38,769 bases of DNA from Alphaproteobacteria bacterium (GTDB lineage: Bacteria; Pseudomonadota; Alphaproteobacteria; Micavibrionales; UBA2020). The stretch spans positions 1-38,769 of the forward strand of contig SCTB01000047.1 in assembly GCA_004297545.1 (NCBI GenBank). Reading direction: 5' to 3'. The notes beneath the pieces are model-generated. The model saw nothing but the letters and a program-made list of their open reading frames with translations. It was not told the origin of the DNA and ran no database searches. Shown in pieces: positions 16,159 through 24,289 of the stretch (within the stretch, counting starts at the first letter, position 1; each line of letters starts with the position of its first letter). The translations under genes and the position numbers were made by a program.

Positions 16159-16830
16159 ATGCGTATCCTGGTGGTTGAAGACGACAAAAGCCTTGGCAAA
16201 TACATCGTCGACGGGCTGAAGCAGGCAGGCCACAATCCCGACATCGCCTTCGACGGGATGGAAGGCTTAGGGCTTGCGACCAGCGAAAATTACGACGTGC
16301 TGATCATCGACCGCATGCTGCCCAAGCTTGACGGTCTTGCGGTCGTGCAGGCCCTGCGTGCGTCCAAGAAAAATACCCCCGTATTGGTGCTCAGCTCGCT
16401 CGGCAAGGTCGAGGAGCGCGTGGCGGGCCTCCGCGCAGGCGGCGATGATTATCTCGCCAAGCCCTTTTCTTTCGACGAACTGCTGGCGCGCGCGGAGGCG
16501 CTGTCGCGCCGCAACGTCCATGAGGCGGAAAAAGTGCACCTGGCCGTAGCTGACCTTGAAATGAACCTGATCACGCGAGAGGTCAGGCGCGCCGGGAAAT
16601 CGATTGAGCTGCAGAACCGGGAATTCCGGCTGCTCGAATATCTCATGCGCCGTCCCGGCCAGGTGGTGACGCGCACGATGCTGCTGGAAGGTGTCTGGGA
16701 TTTTCACTTTGACCCCCAGACGAACCTGATCGACGCGCAGATGAGCAAGCTGCGCACCAAGGTCGACAAGGGCTTCGACCGGCCTCTCATCCATACCATC
16801 CGCGGCGCGGGTTACAAGATCGCCGCCTGA
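16159..16830 (+). CDS. OmpR/PhoB-family response regulator
   Basis: A 223-residue DNA-binding regulator. The receiver domain (1-115) has the acidic pocket VEDD (7-9), phospho-acceptor Asp51 in LIIDRMLP, Ser79/Ser80 and Lys101 in LAKPFSFDELL. The C-terminal winged helix (about 125-222) has the recognition region EFRLLEYLMRRPGQVVTR and ends in the hallmark IHTIRGAGYKI. GGAGGAAA stands just before ATG 16159. Its stop is 1 base before the histidine kinase start, so the two form a pair. The target genes are not evident. Confidence 0.95.
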   Translation: MRILVVEDDKSLGKYIVDGLKQAGHNPDIAFDGMEGLGLATSENYDVLIIDRMLPKLDGLAVVQALRASKKNTPVLVLSSLGKVEERVAGLRAGGDDYLAKPFSFDELLARAEALSRRNVHEAEKVHLAVADLEMNLITREVRRAGKSIELQNREFRLLEYLMRRPGQVVTRTMLLEGVWDFHFDPQTNLIDAQMSKLRTKVDKGFDRPLIHTIRGAGYKIAA

Positions 16831-16831
16831 C

Positions 16832-18214
16832 ATGTTCAAATCCTTCTCCTTCCGCGCGGGCGCCGCCTTCTTCCTCCTGATCATGGCGACCGTCGTGACG
16901 CTGAAGCTGATCGCCTACCGCCAGGCGATCGTCACGGGCGAGGAAGACACGCGGCGGATCATCCAGGCGCATGCCGACGAGATCGAGCAGGGTATCGAGC
17001 GAGATGGCGTCAAATACGCCATCTATCTTGTCGACGCGCTGACCGACCAGCCTGAAGACAAGCATCTTGTCCTCGCCATGAAGTCCGGGGGCATCCTCTA
17101 CGGCAACCTGCGCGCCTGGCCGGAAGGGTTGCAGGAAAAATCCGGATGGCATGAGAAAAGCGTCCAGCTCGCGCGCGAGCCGGAGCCCGTGCAGGCGCTG
17201 CTGCTGGTCAAGCGCTTTCACAACCATCAGAACCTGATCGTCGGCTATGACCTGACCCGCATCGTGCAGACGCGCGCCGCGCTGGTGTCGTCCCTGTTCC
17301 GCGATGTGGGCATATCGGCGCTGGCGGCCCTGTTCCTGACGCTCCTGCTTATCTACGTTATCAGCCGCCACCTTGAAAAAGTGAACGCCGCCTACCGCCA
17401 TGTCATGGCGGGGGACATTTCCTATCGCGTGAACGCGGAAAAGGACAGCGGCGACGAATTCGCGAAGCTGGCGCGCAACTTCAACGAAATGATGGACTGG
17501 GTCTCGTCCCTTATCTCCACGCTGAAGGATTCGACCAACAGTATCGCGCATGACCTGCGCACGCCGCTGGCGCGCATCCGCCTGCGCCTGCAGCAGATGG
17601 AGCAGCATCCGGATTTAAGCCCCGAGCAGCGCGGCATGCTGCAGGAATGCATCATCGACGTCGATCATTTGACCGAGATTTTCAACGGCATCCTGCGCAT
17701 CGCCAAGGCGGAGGACTTAAGCCTTGTCCGCCAGTTCGAACCCATCGACCTGAACGTCATGATGCGCGACCTGGCGGAATATTACGCGGCCTATCTCGAG
17801 GGGGAAAGCCAGGGCATCGTGCTCGATACGCCGTCCCAGCCGGTCTCCGTCCTGGGGGAAAAGCAGTTGTTGTCGCAGGCGGTGGCCAACCTTATCAGCA
17901 ACGCGTCGAAATACAGCGGCGGCAACCAGGATATCGAAATCACGCTGCAGCGCTCGGCGAAGCAGAAGGGTATGATCGAAATCATCGTGGCGGACCGCGG
18001 CCCCGGCGTTCCCGCGGAGTATCGCGAGAAGGTCAAGGAGCGTTTCTTCCGCCTCGATGAGAGCCGCAACACGCCCGGCATCGGCCTCGGCCTCAATCTC
18101 GCGGACGCCGTCGTGCGCCTGCACAAGGGCAAGCTGATGCTGGAGGACAATAATCCCGGCCTCAAAACCGTCGTGACGCTGCCGGAATTCCAGTCGGACA
18201 AGAAAGCGGCCTGA
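16832..18214 (+). CDS. sensor histidine kinase
   Basis: A 460-residue inner-membrane kinase paired with the preceding regulator. TM1 is at about 9-29. A periplasmic sensor region of about 125 residues follows, then TM2 (157-179) and a HAMP linker (about 180-233). The HisKA box is NSIAHDLRTPLARIR, with phospho-acceptor His240. The HATPase domain has the N-box LISNASKYSGG, the G1 box DRGPGVP and the G2 box GIGLGLNLADAVVRLHKG. All catalytic motifs are present, so it should autophosphorylate and pass phosphate to the regulator. The sensor region carries no recognisable ligand motif. It converges on nadR with a 5-base gap and no terminator. Confidence 0.95.
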   Translation: MFKSFSFRAGAAFFLLIMATVVTLKLIAYRQAIVTGEEDTRRIIQAHADEIEQGIERDGVKYAIYLVDALTDQPEDKHLVLAMKSGGILYGNLRAWPEGLQEKSGWHEKSVQLAREPEPVQALLLVKRFHNHQNLIVGYDLTRIVQTRAALVSSLFRDVGISALAALFLTLLLIYVISRHLEKVNAAYRHVMAGDISYRVNAEKDSGDEFAKLARNFNEMMDWVSSLISTLKDSTNSIAHDLRTPLARIRLRLQQMEQHPDLSPEQRGMLQECIIDVDHLTEIFNGILRIAKAEDLSLVRQFEPIDLNVMMRDLAEYYAAYLEGESQGIVLDTPSQPVSVLGEKQLLSQAVANLISNASKYSGGNQDIEITLQRSAKQKGMIEIIVADRGPGVPAEYREKVKERFFRLDESRNTPGIGLGLNLADAVVRLHKGKLMLEDNNPGLKTVVTLPEFQSDKKAA

Positions 18215-18219
18215 AGAGA

Positions 18220-19350
18220 CTATCCCTGTCCCACGACACGCAATGGCGGATCGGAGGCGGCGGCGCCGATCATGGCGGGAATATTCTGATAGACGCTTAC
18301 CACGGCCTTCTGGAACCGTGCCGCCCACGTGTCGCCGTCGATAACGGCGAAGGGCAGCTTACGGCGGGTCAGTTCCTCCCGCCACCAGTCGAACATCGCG
18401 ATGCGGTCCTTCAACTCCGGCATCAGCCGCAAAGGGTCGGATGCATAGAGGTTTTCGACGCCCCGCGGATCCAGCAGCATATAGAGATCATAGCTCCTTT
18501 GCTCCGCCAGCCGCTCGATCCAGTGCGGGCAGGCGCCGAAGAAATGCTTCGACCAGTAAGACGTCGTCAATAGTTCGGTATCGCAGAACAGGATGCGGTT
18601 CGCCTGCCGGGCGATGGCGTCTTCCGAGGCGATCTGCCCCCGTGCGATGGTTGAAAAATCGCGCGGCTCCGGCTTTGCCATGTCAACCCCCGGGATATTG
18701 GCCGCAAAGTTCTCCAGCATCGCCCGCGCATATTCCGCGACCTGCGCCGTATCGAAATGCTCGGCAAGGTTCCGCGCCAGCATGCTCTTGCCGGTCGACT
18801 CCGGCCCCACGATGGCGACGCGTTTCAGGAAATAAGGGCGCACGACAGGGTGCAGGTGCTCCCAGTGCTGCAGCGGGTTGTTGCGCATCGCGGTGCCGGA
18901 AATTTCGACCAGGTCGCGCTTGACGTTGACGGGAACGAAGCGGATATCCATGATCCGTGCGACCTTGTAGCCGTAATCCTCAGAGGCGAAGAGCGCGTCA
19001 AACTTCTCGCCCGGGCAATGCTTGTGGATGCTGTCGCGCCATGTTTCAAAAAAAGCGAGATCGTCGGGGCCGTTCGGTTCCTGCGGGATGTCGATGTAAT
19101 GGTGGACGACGTTGCAATCCGGAAAAAGTTCCTTGATCCATTTATAGCGCACTTCGCCCGGGATGGGCTCCGAGGGGAGGGAGCAGACAAGGATGGTCAG
19201 CTTGCGGCACGACTGGCGCGCGAAGTTAAGGAAGTACAGGTGCCCGTTGGTGGGCGGCATGAACTTGCCGAAGGCAAGTCCGTGGCCCACGAATTCGCTT
19301 TCGATTCCTTCCGTGATGTCGCGGCGGATTTCCAATGCGTGGCTGGTCAT
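18220..19350 (-). CDS. nadR: NadR-type bifunctional NMN adenylyltransferase / ribosylnicotinamide kinase
   Basis: A 376-residue enzyme lacking the N-terminal HTH of enterobacterial NadR, so it is catalytic rather than a repressor. The nucleotidyltransferase domain (about 20-165) has GKFMPPTNGH (28-37, the GxFxPxxxGH site) and ISGTAMR (150-156). The kinase domain (about 175-350) has Walker A GPESTGKS (182-189), an EYAR motif, CDTELLTTSYWS, and a W-x-x-x-L/F-FG-x-CP-x-WI segment. It would convert nicotinamide riboside to NMN and NMN to NAD. It is the last gene of the operon; its ATG overlaps the NRPS-like stop (ATGA) and GGAGGAAG lies upstream. Its kinase half is clearly related to the C-terminal domain of the preceding gene. 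Confidence 0.88.
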   Translation of the reverse strand: MTSHALEIRRDITEGIESEFVGHGLAFGKFMPPTNGHLYFLNFARQSCRKLTILVCSLPSEPIPGEVRYKWIKELFPDCNVVHHYIDIPQEPNGPDDLAFFETWRDSIHKHCPGEKFDALFASEDYGYKVARIMDIRFVPVNVKRDLVEISGTAMRNNPLQHWEHLHPVVRPYFLKRVAIVGPESTGKSMLARNLAEHFDTAQVAEYARAMLENFAANIPGVDMAKPEPRDFSTIARGQIASEDAIARQANRILFCDTELLTTSYWSKHFFGACPHWIERLAEQRSYDLYMLLDPRGVENLYASDPLRLMPELKDRIAMFDWWREELTRRKLPFAVIDGDTWAARFQKAVVSVYQNIPAMIGAAASDPPLRVVGQG

Positions 19351-22300
19351 GCGGCTTCCTCCTGTATGTTCCCGCGCAACCGTTCGATGGCGGCGCAGGC
19401 TGTTTTGAATTTCTCATCCCATGTCCCGGATAGCGTGAGATAGGGGCGGTTCGCGTCATCCAGTGTTTTGCGACAGGTATTTAAGAAGCTCTCACGTTCC
19501 TGCGGCAGGTAGCGGTGCACGTCGGCGACCCAGGGCGTATCGATATCCATCAGCAGGTAAAGGTCATAGCGCTGCAGGGACGCAGCATCGCGTATCCAGC
19601 CAGGGCACTGGCCGAACAGTCGCTCGCTCCAGATGATGGTGGTCAGCAGGTCGGTATCGCAGACAAGCAGGTTGTCGGATTTCGCGGCGGCTTCCGCCTC
19701 CTTCCTGACCTGTCCCGCGGCGATTTGCGGAATATCCGTCAGTTCGATTTTCCCCTCACGCGCGGAGATATGTTCATGCGCATATTCCGGAACATGCGGC
19801 ACGCCGAAATGCTGTGCAAGTTTCTTCGCCAGCGTCGACTTGCCGGTCGACTCCGGTCCGAACAGGCAAATTTTGACCAGCGGGATTTCTTCGCGGAAAA
19901 ACCAGTGCAGGTAGGTATTCAGCAGCTTTTCCGTTGTTTCCGGGCAGATGATTCCTGCAGGGTACAACACCGCATCCGCTTTGGCGGTGTTGAAGGTCAC
20001 GCCTGTCGCCTGAAACAGGTCCATGGTGCGCAGCTGTTCGAAGCGCGCATTTCCCGGCAGAACCCGGCAGAGCGACAGCGCCGCCGCCGATTCTTCGGGG
20101 GTCATGGGCTTGTTCTTCGTCAGCTCCAGCCATCTGCCGGGGGGGACCTGCCGCACCGGCCGCCCGCTGCGCGCGAGGGCCTCGCAAAACCGCGTGAGCG
20201 TCAGTCCTTCGCGGCCCGCGATATGGTAGATACCCGGCTTTGCCTGCAGCGACAGATGAACCATGGCCCGGGCTGCATGGCAAACCGGCGTGATGTCGAC
20301 TTTCAGGATATCGCAAAACCCTTCCGGCGCTGCGCCCAGCCGCGAAATGCCTTTCGCGAACATCGCAAGGAAGTCGGTGGGGGAGGACGCGCCGGTTTTT
20401 GTATCTCCGGTCAGCAGTCCGAAGCGATACTGAAAGATATCGCAGGATTCGGCGGGAACATTCGACAGCATATGCTCGGCGGCGAATTTTGTCTGGGCAT
20501 AGCCGCCGTAGACGGTGGAAACGCCGGAAAGATCGTCCGTTTCTTTCAGGGTTCCCCTGTTTCTGTCCGTCGCCACAAAAACCGACAGGGTCGAGGCGTT
20601 ATGCAGCGCCTTGCGGCGGCCGGCGCAGGCCAGCTTCAGCATCGTCAAGCCGCCGCCGACATTGGCTGCGCGCATATCGGCATAGGGCAGGACCATATTG
20701 ACGCAGGCCGCGCAGTGATAGACGGCGCTGACATTGTCAGCAAGGAAGCCCCAGGCATCAGCCTCAAGGCCGGCGTTGGGCTGCGACAGGTCGCCGGGAA
20801 TGGCGACAATCCTTCCCCTGTTTCTGCGGGACACAGTGACATTGAATTTATTCATTGCGTCGTCAATGCGCTGAAGTGCGCCGTCTGCGTCCGGTGCGCG
20901 CACGATGCAGTATATTTTCGCGTCCGTCTGCTCCAGAAGCTCGGACAGCACCCGGGAGCCGAGAAAGCCGGTAGCGCCGGTGAGCAGGATATTCGGTGTC
21001 TTGTTTTCAGGCATAGCGCGCTGCGCGGCATCGGCAAACATCTGGAGTTCGCCGGGCCCGAAAGCAACATCCCGCCGCAGCCATTGTGCAGAAAGCGAGT
21101 TATGGGACAGACCGGCCTGACGCGCCTGCTCCTCGACGGTCGGAAACTTTGCCAGCAGGGAGACGGAAGCGGGAAAATCCTGCCGCTCGGCTTCCAGTGT
21201 CAACCGGATGATGCCCAGCGAGTCCCCGCCCACGGCATAAAAGCTGTCCGTAACGCCGAAATCCTCGTGCTTCAGAACGGCGCGCCAGATGTTCCAGAGT
21301 TTTTGCTCCGTGTCGTTGCGCGGCGCGATGCGCTGCCGGGCATCGCTGCTTAAGGGCAGCTTTGTCAGCGCCGTATAATCCGTTTTGCCCGAGGATGTCA
21401 GCGGCAGGCGCGCGATAACCTCAAAATGCTGCGGTATCATCCAGGCGGGCAGGGTTTTCTCCACCCATGCGGCGAGACTGGCGACAATACCGGCGTCGCT
21501 GACCGCGACAAAAGCCACCAGCCTGTCGTGGCGTTTCAGCACGGCGGCCTTCATGACCTTCGGGTGCGCGCGCAGGCGGGCCTCGACTTCATCGGGTTCC
21601 ACCAGTTGCCCGCGAAGCTTGAACTGACGGTCAAGCCTGCCCAGGAATTCGAGCGACCCGTCGGGGTGTTGCAGGACGCGGTCTCCCGTCCGGTACAGCC
21701 GCTTTCCTTTCCGGGTGATGAATTTCCGCGCCGTCAGCTCCGGCTGGTTCAGGTAGCCGCGCGCGAGCATCTTCCCGCCGATATACAACTCGCCATCCGT
21801 CACGCTGTAGGTGACGTCGGGCAGCGGCTGGCCCAACAGCGGCCGGTCCCAGTCCGGGCCGCAGACATTCATGCTGGTGCAGACGGTTGCTTCCGTTGGG
21901 CCATAGACGTTGACGACGCGGAATTTCTCCGCCCAGCTGCGCACAGCTTCCGGGTCGGCTGCCTCCCCGCCGATGACCACGGTTTCAAGGCTTCGCGGCA
22001 TATCTGCTGGGTTCAATGCCTTCAGAAGCGACGGAGGGATGTCCATATGCGTGATTGATTCCTCGTGCAGCAGGCGCTGCAGCGCCGCGCCATCCTGTAG
22101 TTCTTCCTGCGGCCGTATGACCAGCGTCGCACCCGAGAGTAGCGCAACGCAGATATCGGAAATCGAGGCGTCGAAACTGGTGGAGAGGTAGAACAGCGAC
22201 CGGCTGCCCGCGCACATGTTAAAGGTTTCGCGCTGCGCCGTGCAAAGATTAACGATGCCGCGGTGCTCGACCATTACGCCTTTCGGCTTTCCCGTGGAGC

Positions 22301-22703
22301 CGGAGGTATAGATGATGTAGGCGAGCGTACCGGGCTTCACGGGACATGGCGCAGCCGAAGCACCCACTGCCCGCCGCACATTCTCCTTCGTCAGCACATG
22401 CTGAATGCCAGCGTCAGCCGTGATGTAATCCTGCCTCTCCCGGGGGAGCGACGGGGGCAGCGGTACGAAGGCGGCGCCCGCATGCCATACGCCCAGAAGG
22501 CCCACCACATATTCGGCCGATTTTTCGATTCGCAGCCCCACCGGCACTTCCGGCCCGATGGCCTTCGAAAAAAGCATGGTGCCGATGCGCGCCGCCCGCG
22601 CTACCAGCGCGGCATAGGTCATCTCGCGCCCGTTGTCCCGGATGGCGACGTGATCGGGGTGACGGCGCGCAATGTTCAGGAATTCGTCCCAGAAAGTTTT
22701 CAT
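19347..22703 (-). CDS. NRPS-like adenylation-thiolation-reductase protein fused to a NadR-like kinase domain
   Basis: 1118 residues in four parts. The adenylation domain (1-455) has YTSGSTGKPKG (132-142), FDAS (177-180), NVYGPTE (265-271), YRTGD, GRLDRQFKLRG (355-365) and Lys440 in SSGKTD, so it should activate an amino acid as AMP ester. The carrier domain (about 465-535) has GGDSL (Ser495, phosphopantetheine site). The thioester reductase (about 570-930) has GATGFLG (576-582), a Thr in NAST and YAQTK (735-739), and would release the product as aldehyde or alcohol. From about 943 to the end it has a P-loop domain with GPESTGKST, PEYAHEH, CDTDLLTT and WSERLFGQCPGWI, matching the kinase half of NadR. 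There is no condensation or thioesterase domain. The start overlaps the dioxygenase stop by 4 bases, with GAGG upstream. This combination is unfamiliar to me. Confidence 0.9.
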   Translation of the reverse strand: MKTFWDEFLNIARRHPDHVAIRDNGREMTYAALVARAARIGTMLFSKAIGPEVPVGLRIEKSAEYVVGLLGVWHAGAAFVPLPPSLPRERQDYITADAGIQHVLTKENVRRAVGASAAPCPVKPGTLAYIIYTSGSTGKPKGVMVEHRGIVNLCTAQRETFNMCAGSRSLFYLSTSFDASISDICVALLSGATLVIRPQEELQDGAALQRLLHEESITHMDIPPSLLKALNPADMPRSLETVVIGGEAADPEAVRSWAEKFRVVNVYGPTEATVCTSMNVCGPDWDRPLLGQPLPDVTYSVTDGELYIGGKMLARGYLNQPELTARKFITRKGKRLYRTGDRVLQHPDGSLEFLGRLDRQFKLRGQLVEPDEVEARLRAHPKVMKAAVLKRHDRLVAFVAVSDAGIVASLAAWVEKTLPAWMIPQHFEVIARLPLTSSGKTDYTALTKLPLSSDARQRIAPRNDTEQKLWNIWRAVLKHEDFGVTDSFYAVGGDSLGIIRLTLEAERQDFPASVSLLAKFPTVEEQARQAGLSHNSLSAQWLRRDVAFGPGELQMFADAAQRAMPENKTPNILLTGATGFLGSRVLSELLEQTDAKIYCIVRAPDADGALQRIDDAMNKFNVTVSRRNRGRIVAIPGDLSQPNAGLEADAWGFLADNVSAVYHCAACVNMVLPYADMRAANVGGGLTMLKLACAGRRKALHNASTLSVFVATDRNRGTLKETDDLSGVSTVYGGYAQTKFAAEHMLSNVPAESCDIFQYRFGLLTGDTKTGASSPTDFLAMFAKGISRLGAAPEGFCDILKVDITPVCHAARAMVHLSLQAKPGIYHIAGREGLTLTRFCEALARSGRPVRQVPPGRWLELTKNKPMTPEESAAALSLCRVLPGNARFEQLRTMDLFQATGVTFNTAKADAVLYPAGIICPETTEKLLNTYLHWFFREEIPLVKICLFGPESTGKSTLAKKLAQHFGVPHVPEYAHEHISAREGKIELTDIPQIAAGQVRKEAEAAAKSDNLLVCDTDLLTTIIWSERLFGQCPGWIRDAASLQRYDLYLLMDIDTPWVADVHRYLPQERESFLNTCRKTLDDANRPYLTLSGTWDEKFKTACAAIERLRGNIQEEAA

Positions 22704-23509
22704 GCAGCCCTCGGAAAAAGATAGTCGCGCAAAGCGCCGGGTGCTGAGGCGTTGTCGACATTCGGCGCGCCCCTGCGTGCGGCGTGGTCGGCCAGATGCA
22801 CGGCGCGGAAATCGAGACTGAAACGAGCCATGTCTGAATTGTTCTTCACCGTCTGGTGCAGATGCGCTGCAGAAAACACAATGATGTCGCCGGCTTGGGC
22901 GCTGAAAGCGCGGCCGTTCGCGGGCGTCTGAAGCGGCGCAGGAAAGGCGACCGGCGCATGGCTTTTGCTGCCCTGCCAGCCGTGCTGGTCTATCCAGTCG
23001 TCATATTGAAATGTATTCGATGTATTGGGGACCGCCTTTTTGAACACGTCGGGAAAGAACATGAAGCTTTGCGCTTCCGTCATGTCCTGCAGCGGAATCC
23101 AGAAATTGACCTGGGCCTGCGGATTGCCGTACCAGGTGTCGCGGTGCGCGGCATAGGCGACTTCGGAACCCTTATTCAGGTGGTTGCCGGGAAGCACGCA
23201 ACGCAGCCGCAAGGGGTCGAAGGCAAGTTCCGCCGGGACTCCGGCAACGGCGGCGATTGCGGCCAGAGCTTCGGTATAGCGCGGCTCAGTGGTCAGTTTC
23301 GCGCGCAAGACGGATAGCGGCTGTTTCATGCTGGTAAAATCGAAACGCGTATGCACACTGGCAAGCGCGCCGAAATCCTGCTCCAGCAGGCTGCGGATAT
23401 CCGCCACGAGGGCGCGTGTTTCCGTGGTCGCGGGCAGTCTGAAGATACTGCCGCCATATATGGCTTCGCGGAAGTCTTCTGTCGTGCGGAATGTATCTGC
23501 GCTGAACAT
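22700..23509 (-). CDS. PhyH-like Fe(II)/2-oxoglutarate dioxygenase
   Basis: A 269-residue non-haem iron oxygenase of the phytanoyl-CoA dioxygenase superfamily. The iron triad is visible as His122-x-Asp124 in AHRDTWYG and a distal His (216 or 218) in SAAHLHQTV. The 2-oxoglutarate-binding Arg is probably Arg229 in MARFSLDFR. In natural-product clusters such enzymes usually hydroxylate or desaturate an amino acid or carrier-bound intermediate. The ATG directly follows the methyltransferase stop with GGAGG 7 bases upstream, and the stop overlaps the NRPS-like start, so translation is probably coupled. The substrate is inferred to be an intermediate of this operon. Confidence 0.85.
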   Translation of the reverse strand: MFSADTFRTTEDFREAIYGGSIFRLPATTETRALVADIRSLLEQDFGALASVHTRFDFTSMKQPLSVLRAKLTTEPRYTEALAAIAAVAGVPAELAFDPLRLRCVLPGNHLNKGSEVAYAAHRDTWYGNPQAQVNFWIPLQDMTEAQSFMFFPDVFKKAVPNTSNTFQYDDWIDQHGWQGSKSHAPVAFPAPLQTPANGRAFSAQAGDIIVFSAAHLHQTVKNNSDMARFSLDFRAVHLADHAARRGAPNVDNASAPGALRDYLFPRAA

Positions 23510-24289
23510 TTACGCCTCCGGCTTCCGGCCGACAATGATGCAGCGGTGGCTTGCTGTACTGAATTCGTCACCGCGGGCGCTGCCGAAAATGCGGATATTG
23601 CGAAAGCCTGCCGTTTCAAACAGAACCTGCAGCTGCTTCGGCTTATACAGTTTCGCCCCGCCGCCGCGCTTTTCAACCCTGCGGCCATCCGCGCCGGTAT
23701 ATACCCAGTCCTTCACCAGCATTTTTCCCTCAAGCCGGGAATCGCATGTGATGATGCAGTTTTCCTTTTCCTGCCGGTATCCGGTCTTGCCTGTGGGGCC
23801 CAGCAGCTTCAGGCGTTCAAAGGCGTTCATGTAGTCGAGCGCGAACCAGCCGTCAGGCTTTAAAGAGGCGAAGGCGCAGTCCAGCATTTTGATGTTCTGT
23901 GCGTCGTCTGCCGTATAGCCAAAGCTGGTCCACCAGTTGAGCGCCGCGTCGCAAGCGTAGGGCGGCACATAGGTATAGGCATCGCCCGCCGCGAAATGAC
24001 AGGCAGAATGGGTCATGGTGGCCTCGCGCCGCGCCTGCGCGACATAGGCGGGGATCAGATCTACGCCATGTGTGCGATAGCCCGACTTTGCCAGAGCCAG
24101 GCTCAGGGTACCGACGCCGCTGCACTGGTCAAAGATCATATCGCCGGTTTTTAGGCGCAAAACGCCCTTCAGGAAGGAGACAATGCCGCCGACTTCCTCC
24201 GCGCTGCGCGTCATCAGGCAGTGTTCGGCGAACAAGTCGTCGAAAAACTCCTCGCACCAGTCTTTTTTCTGCTTGAGTGCCTGTGTCAT
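23510..24289 (-). CDS. class I SAM-dependent methyltransferase
   Basis: A 259-residue Rossmann-fold methyltransferase. The SAM-binding motif I is DQCSGVGTLSLALAKSGY (54-71), followed by the acidic GVDL strand end. Other segments are FAAGDAYTYVP, the motif-IV-like AALNWWTSFGYT, and FALDYMNAFERLKLLG. The WWTSFGYT and LDYMN segments resemble small-molecule methyltransferases. The acceptor atom is not predictable. The start overlaps the asparagine synthetase stop (ATGA) and the stop abuts the dioxygenase start, which places it firmly inside the operon. Confidence 0.88.
   Translation of the reverse strand: MTQALKQKKDWCEEFFDDLFAEHCLMTRSAEEVGGIVSFLKGVLRLKTGDMIFDQCSGVGTLSLALAKSGYRTHGVDLIPAYVAQARREATMTHSACHFAAGDAYTYVPPYACDAALNWWTSFGYTADDAQNIKMLDCAFASLKPDGWFALDYMNAFERLKLLGPTGKTGYRQEKENCIITCDSRLEGKMLVKDWVYTGADGRRVEKRGGGAKLYKPKQLQVLFETAGFRNIRIFGSARGDEFSTASHRCIIVGRKPEA

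Noticed and set aside
19347..22703. Assigning the amino acid activated by the adenylation domain
   Set aside because: The binding-pocket positions could not be aligned reliably by eye beyond the conserved Asp in FDAS and Lys440.
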